DNA of 64,000 nucleotides, from positions 1 to 64,000 of the forward strand of contig CAMWVS010000009.1 of the NCBI GenBank assembly GCA_947177775.1. The letters are read 5' to 3'. This stretch comes from an uncultured Prevotella sp. GTDB taxonomy: Bacteria > Bacteroidota > Bacteroidia > Bacteroidales > Bacteroidaceae. Position numbers and translations under genes: made by a program. Of the stretch, positions 53,355 through 62,676 are shown piece by piece (position 1 is the stretch's first letter; every line of letters starts with the position of its first letter). A model generated the notes under the pieces. That model saw only the letters and a program-made list of their open reading frames with translations. It did no database searches and was not told where the DNA came from.

Positions 53355-54035
53355 ATGAAACATGACAACCGTAAAGTCAGTGTGCTGTTCATGCTATTCG
53401 GCATACTGTTCTGCGTCTGCCTCATTACGGCAAACGTGCTTGAAACCAAGCAAATAGCATTTGGTCCGGTGAACATCACAGGCGGACTCATCGTATTTCC
53501 CGTGTCTTATATAATCAACGACTGTGTCTGTGAGGTGTGGGGGTATGGCCGCGCGCGTATGCTGATATGGACCGGATTCGCCATGAACTTCCTCTTTGTT
53601 CTTTTTGGAGCCATGGCCGATGCCATACCCGGCGCACCATATTGGGACGGCGACGAGGGTTTCCATGCCATCTTCGGACTTGCTCCGCGTATCGCCGCCG
53701 CTTCGTTCGTGGCCTTTCTCGTCGGGTCATTCATCAATGCCTATGTGATGAGCCGCATGAAAGTGTCGTCGGCCGGGCGCAACTTTTCAGCCCGTGCCAT
53801 CCTCAGCACCGTTTTCGGAGAGACGGCCGATTCGCTCCTCTTCTTTCCGTTGGCCCTGTCGGGCGTGGTGCCACTGGCGGAGATGCCGTCGCTGATAATC
53901 TCGCAGGTAGTGCTGAAAACGCTTTACGAGATAGTGGTGTTGCCGGTGACAATCCGGGTGGTGCGTTTCACGAAGCGCTATGAAGGTGAGGACATATATG
54001 ACAGGGATATTGATTATAACGTATTTAAATTTTAG
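53355..54035 (+). CDS. yhhQ: Queuosine precursor transporter (YhhQ family)
   Basis: A 226-residue membrane protein with about six helices of the YhhQ/QPTR (DUF165) family, which imports preQ0 or preQ1. Markers are [20 protein letters not shown], the [19 protein letters not shown] loop and the [14 protein letters not shown] helix with the conserved acidic and aromatic residues. The upstream preQ1 riboswitch and the downstream queF gene, 11 nt away, give independent support. It allows salvage of the queuosine precursor. Confidence 0.92.
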   Translation: MKHDNRKVSVLFMLFGILFCVCLITANVLETKQIAFGPVNITGGLIVFPVSYIINDCVCEVWGYGRARMLIWTGFAMNFLFVLFGAMADAIPGAPYWDGDEGFHAIFGLAPRIAAASFVAFLVGSFINAYVMSRMKVSSAGRNFSARAILSTVFGETADSLLFFPLALSGVVPLAEMPSLIISQVVLKTLYEIVVLPVTIRVVRFTKRYEGEDIYDRDIDYNVFKF

Positions 54036-54046
54036 GATTTTCACTT

Positions 54047-54514
54047 ATGACTGATGCAAGAAAAGAAGAGGGACTGCAGGCTCTCGGATCCGCTACCAAG
54101 TATTCGATGGACTATGCACCTGAGGTGCTCGAGACCTTCCAGAACAAACACCCTGAGAACGACTATTGGGTTCAGTTCAACTGTCCCGAGTTCACATCGC
54201 TGTGTCCTATCACGGGCCAGCCCGATTTTGCCGAGATAAAGATAATGTATCTTCCCGGCGAGCGCATGGTGGAGAGCAAGAGCCTGAAGCTCTATCTGTT
54301 CAGTTTCCGGAACCACGGCGATTTCCATGAGGACTGTGTGAACACGATAATGAAAGACCTCGTCAGGCTGATGGACCCGAAGTATATTGAGGTTGTCGGA
54401 ATATTTACGCCGCGCGGTGGTATCAGCATCTATCCCTACGCCAACTACGGACGACCGGGAACCAAATATGAACAACTGGCCGAAAAACGTCTGCTTGAGC
54501 ATCGGATTGTATGA
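54047..54514 (+). CDS. queF: NADPH-dependent 7-cyano-7-deazaguanine reductase
   Basis: A 155-residue unimodular QueF that reduces preQ0 to preQ1 in queuosine synthesis. The nucleophilic Cys lies in [18 protein letters not shown] (about residues 40-57), the NADPH-binding motif is [20 protein letters not shown], and [20 protein letters not shown] closes the T-fold. Cotranscribed with yhhQ (11-nt gap) under the preQ1 riboswitch. Confidence 0.95.
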   Translation: MTDARKEEGLQALGSATKYSMDYAPEVLETFQNKHPENDYWVQFNCPEFTSLCPITGQPDFAEIKIMYLPGERMVESKSLKLYLFSFRNHGDFHEDCVNTIMKDLVRLMDPKYIEVVGIFTPRGGISIYPYANYGRPGTKYEQLAEKRLLEHRIV

Positions 54515-54704
54515 AGTGATGTGATTTGTGTTAAAAACTCGGAAGAAAGCGGACAAATGCTTTCAAATCCTTGCAATATTCAGAAATGAAAATCATTTGG
54601 CCGCAAATTCGCGAGTTTTGCGCGTGCATCTTTTATGTGCTGAGTCACAATGTGTTAGGGTGAAAGCGGCAAAAGTGTGCAATAAAATCGGGCTGAATGT
54701 TCTG

Positions 54705-54804
54705 CCGTAAGGGCCTCCCGGGGTTGCAACGGGGCTGTTGTTGCATTGCGACGGTAGCCCCGTTGAAGTATGAGAGCAGCCCCGTTGCAACCCCGGGAGG
54801 CCCT
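54705..54804. ncRNA. Structured three-segment element, copy B
   Basis: A perfect 27-bp stem joins 54710-54736 and 54778-54804. Within it CAACGGGGCT (54727-54736) can instead pair with AGCCCCGTTG at 54756-54765. Order and spacing match copy A at 23425, and where A has GAGCC/GGCTC, B has GGGCT/AGCCC, so both sides changed together. The kind of element is uncertain (RNA, terminator or mobile palindrome). Confidence 0.5.
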
Positions 54805-54960
54805 CCTTGGTCTGTCGGAGGTCGGTCGCGGACTTGAAACGTGGTGTCTTTGTCATGATTTCTGCTTTACGTCGTTCTATTTTGCACGTTTCGGAAATGT
54901 TAAATTCTTGCTATTTTCTTTGACATGGAATAGTGCGTAACAGCGATGTTGGCTATTGCC

Positions 54961-55066
54961 GGAATATATATGTGGCTTGAAAAGGTATATATGTGACAGG
55001 CAACAATCATAAACATACTAAACAAATTCGGTATATATGAACTTGAAACGGTATATATGTGACAGG
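54961..55066. repeat. Two direct repeats upstream of the secreted-protein gene
   Basis: Copies at 54961-55000 and 55030-55066 both read TATATATG, about ten bases containing CTTGAAA, then GGTATATATGTGACAGG. They are about 69 bp apart and upstream of the promoter, so a tandem regulator site is likely. Confidence 0.8.
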
Positions 55067-55093
55067 ATATGCGTTTTTTGAGTGTAAAATGTG

Positions 55094-55101
55094 TAATTTT
55101 G
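55094..55101 (+). promoter_or_regulatory. -7 box of the secreted-protein gene
   Basis: TAATTTTG, 33 nt before the ATG at 55135. Confidence 0.6.
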
Positions 55102-55134
55102 CAGTTCTCAATAAAAACCAAAAAGAATTATTTT

Positions 55135-56781
55135 ATGAAAAGACTGTTACTTTTTGTCAGTATCATGGCTTCCTCGGTTTCTGCAATGTCGCAGGACGTC
55201 AGGTGTTCCGGAGTGCAATGCCGTGCCAATACTGCAATAGAAAAAGGTGTTCTTCGCAGTGTGGTCTCTGCCGGTAGTCCGGCCCGCGTGTTTGGAACAG
55301 ATGCCGTTATGGATACTCCGGCGGGTCAGCTGACGGATGGTATGACTCTCTCATGTTATGCCCTCTATCCCCGCGGTTATGAAATCTACGAACGTCGTGC
55401 CTCCGGGAAGGTTTCGGCCATTGTCGAGGGCGACGACGGTTGTGTTTATGTGAAGAATCCCGTGGCTGTCTATCCTACCGGTGCCTGGCTTCGTCTGGAG
55501 CGTGGCGAGAAGGACACGCTGGTTGCCCGTTTGCCGCAGAGTGCCACGGGGATTATGGAAGATAGCGGTGAGACGTTCCGCATTAATTTCGACCGTCTTG
55601 ACTTCGACGAGGACGAGGGGTATTATTATCCGTCGTTCGGCGAGAGCGAACTCAAGTTTGTCTATCGTGGCGGAGTGCTCAGCGCTGTTGGCGATTTGGA
55701 CACGGAAAATACGGATGGCGAGATGATGACTATGCTCGGTCTGACATTCGATAATGTCGGTCCGGACGATCCGGACGAGGCTTGGGTTTGGTTCGGTGTG
55801 GCCGACATCGTGGTGCGTCCTCAGACGGAAACCGTCCTGACGTTGCCAGAAGGAGTCGGAGCGCAGCGGAAAATAATGACGGCCGACGGCATTGAACGTC
55901 CGGTATGGGTGGCCACAGACGGCAGTGATGTATATCTCCGCACGGAAGATGCTCCGGGCTATGCTCTCGGCACTGTGGCTGATGGCAAGGCCGTTTTCCA
56001 AAGCGGTCAGTATATTGGAATTGCCGGTGGTGCCCATTGCTATTTCTACGGCGGTACGTCAGAGACTCTGTTTGACGAGGACTACGGCGAATATACCCGG
56101 ATTCGTATGGCCGGCCGTCTGGCCTTTGACTGGCAGAAAGATGATGTTCTGATGAAGACAGACAGTGTCTATATTGTCAATGAGGGTGACGGCGCGCTCT
56201 ATTCGCGTGCTTCCTATAAAGCGCCTGTAATAGCCGATTATGTCTCGGCAGAGGGAATACCGGCTGATCCGTCGATAGAGCGATTCCTGGCGTATGACGA
56301 TTTCGATGAATATGGAGTGCTTGTGGCCAACATTCCGGCGACGACTGTCGGTGGTGGGCAGATAAGCAAGATTGACCTTTATTATAATGTGTATGTTGAC
56401 GACAGGAAAGAGCCTTATGTTTTCAGCACGGCTTTGTATGACCTGTTGGGAGACGACATGACTGACGTCCCCTACAGTTATGACAACGATTTTGATTTCG
56501 AGGTTGATGGCGAGAAACATACGATAGTCTTCTATGAGGATTTCAGTCGTATGGGTGTCCAGACCGTCAATACGGCCGGAGGGAAGACGTTCCGCTCGTC
56601 AGTGGTCTGGACTGACGGAACTGTGAGCGGTATCGGCAGCGTCGGTGGAGTCAGGGCTGTCTCAGGACAAACATTCGATCTTAGCGGCCGTCGCGTCAGC
56701 ACGACAACGCGCGGACTGTACATCAAGTCCGTCATCCGGCCTGACGGAACGGTGCGGATGGTGAAGGTGGCAGGAAAGTAG
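55135..56781 (+). CDS. Secreted protein of unknown function with a C-terminal sorting-like domain
   Basis: A 548-residue exported protein; signal peptide MKRLLLFVSIMASSVSAMS (then Gln20) starts at the chosen ATG, and upstream in-frame codons are promoter DNA. The central part is beta-rich with acidic Asp/Glu/Tyr stretches (DFDEDEGYYYPS) and no family I recognise. The C-terminus TFDLSGRRVS..RGLYIKSVIRPDGTVRM resembles the short beta domain that ends many Prevotella surface proteins and is related to type IX secretion signals. Probably surface-exposed. A strong terminator follows. Confidence 0.72.
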   Translation: MKRLLLFVSIMASSVSAMSQDVRCSGVQCRANTAIEKGVLRSVVSAGSPARVFGTDAVMDTPAGQLTDGMTLSCYALYPRGYEIYERRASGKVSAIVEGDDGCVYVKNPVAVYPTGAWLRLERGEKDTLVARLPQSATGIMEDSGETFRINFDRLDFDEDEGYYYPSFGESELKFVYRGGVLSAVGDLDTENTDGEMMTMLGLTFDNVGPDDPDEAWVWFGVADIVVRPQTETVLTLPEGVGAQRKIMTADGIERPVWVATDGSDVYLRTEDAPGYALGTVADGKAVFQSGQYIGIAGGAHCYFYGGTSETLFDEDYGEYTRIRMAGRLAFDWQKDDVLMKTDSVYIVNEGDGALYSRASYKAPVIADYVSAEGIPADPSIERFLAYDDFDEYGVLVANIPATTVGGGQISKIDLYYNVYVDDRKEPYVFSTALYDLLGDDMTDVPYSYDNDFDFEVDGEKHTIVFYEDFSRMGVQTVNTAGGKTFRSSVVWTDGTVSGIGSVGGVRAVSGQTFDLSGRRVSTTTRGLYIKSVIRPDGTVRMVKVAGK

Positions 56782-56829
56782 TTTTCGTACTGTCGTTTTT
56801 CGGAATCTGATTTTTTTGAATATCATTTG

Positions 56830-56882
56830 TTGCGGCACGTAAGGCTTGAAGATTTCATGTCTTGCGTGCCGCAATGTTTTTT
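56830..56882 (+). terminator. Strong Rho-independent terminator
   Basis: TTGCGGCACG (56830-56839) pairs with CGTGCCGCAA (56865-56874); the stem continues with TAAGGC/GTCTTG, and TTTTTTT follows at 56876-56882. Confidence 0.88.
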
Positions 56883-56981
56883 GTGGCAGTTGCGGAATCG
56901 GAATCCTTTAATCTTCCGGAGCATGAATGGCATTGCATGAATGGCATTGCTGGAAAAATGTGCTTATTTTTCTTCCGTTTG

Positions 56982-57012
56982 TTTGTCATCGTTTGTTTTT
57001 TTTGTATCTTTG
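56982..57012 (+). promoter_or_regulatory. -33/-7 promoter of the carboxyltransferase gene
   Basis: TTTG at 56982-56985, a 19-bp spacer, TATCTTTG at 57005-57012. Leader about 82 nt. Confidence 0.75.
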
Positions 57013-57100
57013 CAACAAGTAGACCAAATATAATAATACTACGTATCGGTTAAAACGGGTCTTACCGCCCATTACTTTTAAATTAAAAAGGTTAAGCGAT

Positions 57101-58873
57101 ATGAAAAAGAAAATCCAATTCAGTCTCGTATATCGGGACATGTGGCAGTCTTCAGGTAAGTTTCAGCCACGCAAAGATCAGTTGGAGCGCATTGCTCCGG
57201 TAATAATAGACATGGGGTGTTTTTCCCGTGTGGAGACCAATGGAGGCGCTTTCGAGCAGGTAAATCTGATGGCGGGTGAAAATCCGAATGACGCTGTGAG
57301 AGCTTTCTGCCGTCCGTTCAATGAGGCCGGCATAAAGACCCACATGCTTGATCGCGGTCTCAATGCGTTGCGCATGTATCCCGTGCCGGACGATGTGCGC
57401 CGTCTTATGTATAAGGTGAAGCACGCACAGGGAACGGACATCACGCGTATCTTCTGCGGTCTCAACGACGTGCGCAACATCATTCCCAGCATCAAATGGG
57501 CTCTTGAGGCCGGCATGACGCCGCAGGGAACGCTCTGTATAACGACATCGCCTGTACATACGGTTGAATACTACAGCGATATTGCTGACAAACTGATAGC
57601 CGCCGGAGCTCAGGAAATATGCCTCAAGGACATGGCCGGAATTGGTCAGCCAGCCATGCTCGGCGCCTTGACAAAGGCTATCAAGACGAAACATCCCGAC
57701 ATATTGATTCAATATCACGGTCACTCCGGTCCCGGTCTGTCGATGGCCAGCATCCTTGAAGTGTGCAACAACGGCGCCGACATCATCGACACCGCCATCG
57801 AACCGCTGTCGTGGGGCAAGGTCCATCCCGACATCATCTCCGTTCAGAGTATGCTCAAGAACGAAGGATTCGACGTTCCGGAGATAAACATGAATGCATA
57901 TATGCACGCCCGGACCCTCACTCAGGAGTTCATTGACGAGTGGTTGGGCTATTTCATAAATCCTACAAACAAACATACGTCATCGCTGCTGCTCGGCTAT
58001 GGTTTGCCTGGCGGCATGATGGGCTCGATGATGGCCGACCTGGGAGGCATCCGGAACGTCATCAACGGCATACTGAAAGGAAAGGGAGAGCCGGAACTGG
58101 CCATGGATGACATGCTCGTCAGGTTGTTTCAGGAAGTTGAGTATGTCTGGCCGCGTGTGGGCTATCCGCCGCTTGTCACGCCGTTCTCACAGTATGTCAA
58201 GAACATGGCGCTGATGAATCTGCTCACGATGACGCAGGGCAAGGGACGTTTCGTGATGATGGACGACCCGATGTGGGGCATGATTCTGGGCAAGAGCGGA
58301 AAAGTTCCGGGCGAGATAGACCCGCTGTTCCACGAGCTTGCCGCCAAGCAGAAGCGCGAGTTCACCGACGCCGACCCACATACGCTCATCCCCGATGCGC
58401 TCGACACGTTCCGCAAGGAAATGGCCGACAACGGCTGGGACTGCGGACAGGATGATGAAGAACTCTTCGAATTGGCCATGCACCCCGAACAGTATCGAAG
58501 CTACAAGAGCGGACAGGCCAAGAAGAACTTCCTCACCGACCTGCAGAAGGCTAAGGACGCCGCGCTCGGCTCACAGCTCACAGCGGAAGAGCTTGCAGCC
58601 TTCAAGCACGCCAAGGCCGACGCCCTGACGGCTCCGCTGGCGGGACAGGTGTTCTATGAGTTTGCCGGAAACTGCGAGTGCGGCCCCTGTCTCGAACCTT
58701 TCGTAGGCCAGGAGTATAAGGAAGGTGACACGTTCTGTTACATACAGGCCAAATGGGGCGAGATTGTTCCTGTTCCTGCGGCGCTCGGCGGAAAGCTTGT
58801 TGAGGTCAGCGCCAAGCAGGGAGCGCGCGTCCGTCGTGGCGACACGTTGGGATGGATTGAGCGCAAGGCTTAG
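57101..58873 (+). CDS. Oxaloacetate decarboxylase alpha/pyruvate carboxylase B-type carboxyltransferase
   Basis: A 590-residue protein whose first ~300 residues are the TIM-barrel carboxyltransferase domain: YRDMWQSSGKF, FCGLNDVRN, EICLKDMAGIGQP with the carboxylatable Lys, and IQYHGHSGPG with the metal-binding His pair. The middle is the PYC_OADA helical domain (WPRVGYPPLVTPFSQYVKN). The C-terminal ~70 residues have a biotinyl/lipoyl fold (GDTLGWIERK) but the biotin site AMKM reads QAKWGE, preceded by a Cys-rich GNCECGPCLEP. It probably works with separate biotin carrier and carboxylase or Na+-pump subunits encoded elsewhere. Confidence 0.85.
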   Translation: MKKKIQFSLVYRDMWQSSGKFQPRKDQLERIAPVIIDMGCFSRVETNGGAFEQVNLMAGENPNDAVRAFCRPFNEAGIKTHMLDRGLNALRMYPVPDDVRRLMYKVKHAQGTDITRIFCGLNDVRNIIPSIKWALEAGMTPQGTLCITTSPVHTVEYYSDIADKLIAAGAQEICLKDMAGIGQPAMLGALTKAIKTKHPDILIQYHGHSGPGLSMASILEVCNNGADIIDTAIEPLSWGKVHPDIISVQSMLKNEGFDVPEINMNAYMHARTLTQEFIDEWLGYFINPTNKHTSSLLLGYGLPGGMMGSMMADLGGIRNVINGILKGKGEPELAMDDMLVRLFQEVEYVWPRVGYPPLVTPFSQYVKNMALMNLLTMTQGKGRFVMMDDPMWGMILGKSGKVPGEIDPLFHELAAKQKREFTDADPHTLIPDALDTFRKEMADNGWDCGQDDEELFELAMHPEQYRSYKSGQAKKNFLTDLQKAKDAALGSQLTAEELAAFKHAKADALTAPLAGQVFYEFAGNCECGPCLEPFVGQEYKEGDTFCYIQAKWGEIVPVPAALGGKLVEVSAKQGARVRRGDTLGWIERKA

Positions 58874-58920
58874 ATGAGATGTGAATAAGATTGTATCAGA
58901 AAGATAGAAAAAAAACGTGA

Positions 58921-58973
58921 GAAGAGGTGTGACTGCCCCATGTCAGCGATACAAAGGGCGGTCACATCTCTTT
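58921..58973. repeat. Decayed core repeat hairpin (core family member 3)
   Basis: GAAGAGGTGTGACTGCC (58921-58937) and the inverse at 58957-58973 match the 17-bp core at 12311 and 50541 except for transitions, and still pair with each other for most of the stem. The T-rich end makes it a likely terminator of the carboxyltransferase gene too. Confidence 0.75.
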
Positions 58974-59087
58974 TGTTGGATTGCGGCGGCCCGTGCCGGA
59001 AGCTGACGGCGGCGCTTGAAGCCACGTTGGAAACGCACAAGAGCGGCCGTTCCGTCCACAATAATTATGTTTCTTAATATTTAGAGT

Positions 59088-59624
59088 ATGGACTACTGGA
59101 AGATTATTGACCGTTACTATCCCGAGGACGACGCCCTTCGCCGTATCCTCGTCACCCACAGCCGGGCTGTGGCCGACCGCGCGCTGCTCATCGCCAGCCG
59201 CCATCCGGAGCTTTCTCTCGACCGTGCGTTTCTCGAAGAGGCCGCTATGCTCCACGACATTGGCGTCTGCCGGACGGACGCCGCCGGCATTGAGTGTTTC
59301 GGAACCGAGCCTTACATCCGCCACGGGATAATCGGGGCGGAGATGATGCGCGCCGAGGGATTTCCCCGTCACGCACGTGTCTGTGAGCGCCACACCGGCA
59401 CCGGAATCACACGGCAGGCCATCGAGGAACGCTCGCTGCCGCTGCCGCTTCAGGATTTTCTGCCCGAAACGATTGAGGAACAGGTTGTCTGCTACGCCGA
59501 CAAATTCTTCTCCAAATCCCACCTGGAACGTGTCCGCACCGTAGAACAGGCCGCCCGAAGTCTCGAAAAGTTTGGTGAGGAGGGCGTTCGACGCTTCCTT
59601 GGCTGGGCCGCAATGTTCGAATGA
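59088..59624 (+). CDS. HD-domain phosphohydrolase
   Basis: A 178-residue HD protein. The metal-binding residues run in order: His24 in VTHSRAVADRAL, the HD doublet in EEAAMLHDIGVCRTDA (about 56-57), the His in YIRHGIIGAEMM, and the Asp in VVCYADKFFSKS. Such small HD proteins hydrolyse phosphomonoesters or nucleotides; a cyclic-dinucleotide role (HD-GYP) is excluded as the GYP motif is missing. It stands 126 nt before the lptD promoter region. Confidence 0.87.
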   Translation: MDYWKIIDRYYPEDDALRRILVTHSRAVADRALLIASRHPELSLDRAFLEEAAMLHDIGVCRTDAAGIECFGTEPYIRHGIIGAEMMRAEGFPRHARVCERHTGTGITRQAIEERSLPLPLQDFLPETIEEQVVCYADKFFSKSHLERVRTVEQAARSLEKFGEEGVRRFLGWAAMFE

Positions 59625-59747
59625 CGGAGCTGTGACAGCCGTATCGCCGGAGAGTGACGCATATGCCGGATTTAAAAGATTATAAAAGAAAAGGCGGAAA
59701 CTAACGTTAAACTATCGAAAACAGAATGTTTTTAACTATTTTATAAG

Positions 59748-59755
59748 TAATTTTG
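59748..59755 (+). promoter_or_regulatory. -7 box of lptD
   Basis: TAATTTTG, its last base 6 nt before the GTG at 59761. No -33 box at the usual place. Confidence 0.6.
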
Positions 59756-59760
59756 CAGCC

Positions 59761-62676
59761 GTGAGAAAAAAGACATTGATATTCTTGATGCTTTTCGCCT
59801 TCGTTTTTGTCTGGGCGGAACTTCCTCCCGCACTCTTTCCTGACAAGGTGAAGGGCGCCTGCGATGTCGATTCTCTCGCGCAGAAAACCGACAGTACGGC
59901 TGCAGATACGGTAGTTCTGAAAGATTCAGCGATTGTAGCGGCCGACTCGCTGACGGGTGACACTATCGCGGCCGACTCCTTGGTGTCCACACTTCCGGCC
60001 GGACCGGACACAACGAAGATGGACTCCATGCAGCTGGCCATATACCATTATAACAAGGCTATTGACGATTCGCTGGCTCTTGACAGCGCCAACAGGCAGC
60101 GCAAAAACGGAATTGACGCTCCCGTGACATACTCGGCGGAAGACTCGCTCGTCTTCGAGTCGGCCACGGGAAAGGCTTATCTCTATGGCAACTCCCACGT
60201 TGTCTATGAGGATATGGACCTCGTGAGCGACCGGATCAACATGAGTCTGGACAGCAGTCTCGTCAATGCCACCGGCACGAGGGACACCACGGGCCGCATG
60301 ATCGGTCTTCCGGTCTTCAAGATGGGCAGCGACACGTATGAGAACGATACCATGTCGTTCAACTTCAAGACCAAGAAGGGACTTATCAAGGATGTCTATA
60401 CGCAGCAGGAGGATGGATTCATGACCAGCGAACTGTCCAAGCGCAACTCCAACGGAGAGATATTCCTTCAGCACGGAAAATACACGACGTGCGACAGCCC
60501 GCATCCGGATTTCTACATCGCTCTCTCACGTGCGAAGATGCGGCCGGGCAAGGACGTTGTCTTCGGACCGGCCTACCTCGTTGTGGCTGACGTCCCGCTG
60601 CCGCTGGCCATACCCTACGGCTTCTTCCCTTTCTCCAAAAGCTACTCCAGCGGATTTATCATGCCTACATACGGAGACGAGACCGAACGTGGATTCTATC
60701 TGCGTGACGGCGGCTACTATTTTGCCATCAACGACCGGATGGACCTCAAGCTGATAGGCGAGATATACACAAAAGGCTCGTGGGGACTGTCGGCCGCCAC
60801 GAACTACCGTAAGCGCTACAAGTATAGCGGTAGCTTCTATGCCAGCTATCAGAACACGATAAACGGCGAGAAGAACATGCCGGACTATATGAAGCAGACA
60901 AGCTTCAAGATACAATGGAGCCACCGGCAGGACTCCAAGGCCAATCCCTATCGCTCGCTGTCGGCCAGTGTCAACTTTGCCACGAGCAGCTATGAGCGCA
61001 ACAACCTCACCAGCATGTATAACCCGCAGAGCTATACGCAGAGCACGAGAACATCGTCGGTGAGCATGAGCAACACTTTCTCAAGCATCGGACTGACCCT
61101 CAGCACTACGGTCAACCTCAACCAGAACATGCGCGACACCACCATCGCCATGACGTTGCCCGACCTTAACGTCTCCGTCAGCCGCTTCTATCCCTTCAAA
61201 CGCAAGAAGATGGTGGGCAAGGAGAAGTGGTATGAGAAGATTTCGATGTCATATACAGGACAGATCAGCAACTCAATAAGCACGAAAGAATATCTGCTCA
61301 TGCACTCCAGTCTGACGCGCGACTGGCGTAACGGAATCCAGCACAGTATTCCGATCAGTGCCAACTTCACTCTGTTCAACTATCTGAACATCAACCCGTC
61401 GTTCAACTTCACCGACCGGATGTACACCACGAAAATCATGCGTTCGTGGGACGGCGACGCCCAGCGTGAGGTCACGGATACCATAGACGGATTCTACAAT
61501 ATCTACAACTGGACGATGAGCGTCAGCGCGTCGACCAAGCTCTACGGTATGTACGTGCCTTGGAGGAAGCTCTTCGGCGACAAAATAGTGGCCATTCGCC
61601 ACGTCTTCACACCACAGGTCAGCTTCAACTACGCCCCGGATTTCAGCACACGTCGCTATGGCTACTATGAGTCCTATCAGCGTACTGATGCCGACGGAAA
61701 TGTCTCGCTCGTGGAGTACTCGCCCTATTCAAACGGTCTCTATGGTGTGCCGGGACGCGGAAAGACGGGAAGTGTATCGGTGGACATCTCCAACAATATC
61801 GAGATGAAAATACGGTCGGACCGCGACAGCTCGGGCGTTAAGAAGATAAGCATCATCGACGAGCTGGGAGCCAGCATGTCATACAATATGGCTACGGACA
61901 TACGTCCGTGGAGTGACCTCAGCACCCGTCTGCGTCTGAAGCTGACGAAGAACTATACTTTCAATATGAATGCGGTCTTCGCGACATACGCCTACGAGCT
62001 GGACGAGAAAGGAAAACCTCGCCTCAGCGAGCACACCACGCTCTACAGCCAGGGCAAGTTCGGCCGTTTCCAGGGCATGTCGCAGAACCTTTCCTATACG
62101 CTGGACAACAAAAAGGTGTCCAACTTCTTCAAGTGGCTGCGCGGAGAGCGTGTCAACAAGAACGACAATAAGAAGAATGAGGAGGACGACGAGGACGACT
62201 ATGAGCGCGAGACGAACGAGGACGACACCATGCAGAAAGGTCAGCGTGGAGCCCGCAAGGAGAACGCCGGAAAGGCGGAGACGGACGAAGACGGCTATAT
62301 GGCGTTCAGTCTGCCGTGGTCTCTCAGCTTCGGTTATGGCATCTCCATGCGCGAGGACATGAGCGCAGCGTTCAACTACAACAAGATGCGCTATCCTTAC
62401 GGAATCACACAGACCCTCAATTTCAGTGGCAACGTGCGTATCAGTGACGGCTGGAACATCAGTTTCTCGTCCGGTTATGACTTTGAAAACAAGAAAATCT
62501 CGATGACAACGGCATCACTTTCCCGTGACCTGCACTGCTTCAGCATGTCATGTTCCGTGGTGCTTTCACCCTACACAAGCTATAACTTCTCTTTCCGCTG
62601 CAACGCCGCGACACTCACTGACGCGCTCAAATATGACAAACGCAGCAGCTACAGCAACTCGGTGCAATGGTATTGA
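59761..62676 (+). CDS. lptD: LPS-assembly outer-membrane protein LptD
   Basis: A 971-residue protein of the Bacteroidetes LptD/OstA class, the outer-membrane gate that inserts LPS with LptE. After a signal peptide (MRKKTLIFLMLFAFVFVWA) and an Asp/Ser-rich linker, the periplasmic OstA beta-jellyroll (about 110-250) is followed by a large barrel that ends in a Tyr-rich strand (SSYSNSVQWY). An insertion of acidic/Lys residues (KNDNKKNEEDDEDDYERET) lies in a loop near residue 805. Start is the GTG at 59761, which begins the signal peptide; no ATG fits. Confidence 0.88.
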   Translation: MRKKTLIFLMLFAFVFVWAELPPALFPDKVKGACDVDSLAQKTDSTAADTVVLKDSAIVAADSLTGDTIAADSLVSTLPAGPDTTKMDSMQLAIYHYNKAIDDSLALDSANRQRKNGIDAPVTYSAEDSLVFESATGKAYLYGNSHVVYEDMDLVSDRINMSLDSSLVNATGTRDTTGRMIGLPVFKMGSDTYENDTMSFNFKTKKGLIKDVYTQQEDGFMTSELSKRNSNGEIFLQHGKYTTCDSPHPDFYIALSRAKMRPGKDVVFGPAYLVVADVPLPLAIPYGFFPFSKSYSSGFIMPTYGDETERGFYLRDGGYYFAINDRMDLKLIGEIYTKGSWGLSAATNYRKRYKYSGSFYASYQNTINGEKNMPDYMKQTSFKIQWSHRQDSKANPYRSLSASVNFATSSYERNNLTSMYNPQSYTQSTRTSSVSMSNTFSSIGLTLSTTVNLNQNMRDTTIAMTLPDLNVSVSRFYPFKRKKMVGKEKWYEKISMSYTGQISNSISTKEYLLMHSSLTRDWRNGIQHSIPISANFTLFNYLNINPSFNFTDRMYTTKIMRSWDGDAQREVTDTIDGFYNIYNWTMSVSASTKLYGMYVPWRKLFGDKIVAIRHVFTPQVSFNYAPDFSTRRYGYYESYQRTDADGNVSLVEYSPYSNGLYGVPGRGKTGSVSVDISNNIEMKIRSDRDSSGVKKISIIDELGASMSYNMATDIRPWSDLSTRLRLKLTKNYTFNMNAVFATYAYELDEKGKPRLSEHTTLYSQGKFGRFQGMSQNLSYTLDNKKVSNFFKWLRGERVNKNDNKKNEEDDEDDYERETNEDDTMQKGQRGARKENAGKAETDEDGYMAFSLPWSLSFGYGISMREDMSAAFNYNKMRYPYGITQTLNFSGNVRISDGWNISFSSGYDFENKKISMTTASLSRDLHCFSMSCSVVLSPYTSYNFSFRCNAATLTDALKYDKRSSYSNSVQWY

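Larger units (their letters stand above)
54515..55134 (+). other. 620-nt intergenic region after queF
   Basis: Contains structured element copy B (54705-54804), two 37-40 bp direct repeats (54961-55066) and the promoter at 55094-55101. No gene is supported. Confidence 0.7.
56782..57100 (+). other. Intergenic region with terminator and carboxyltransferase promoter
   Basis: Holds the hairpin at 56830-56882 and the promoter at 56982-57012. Nothing else is apparent. Confidence 0.65.
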
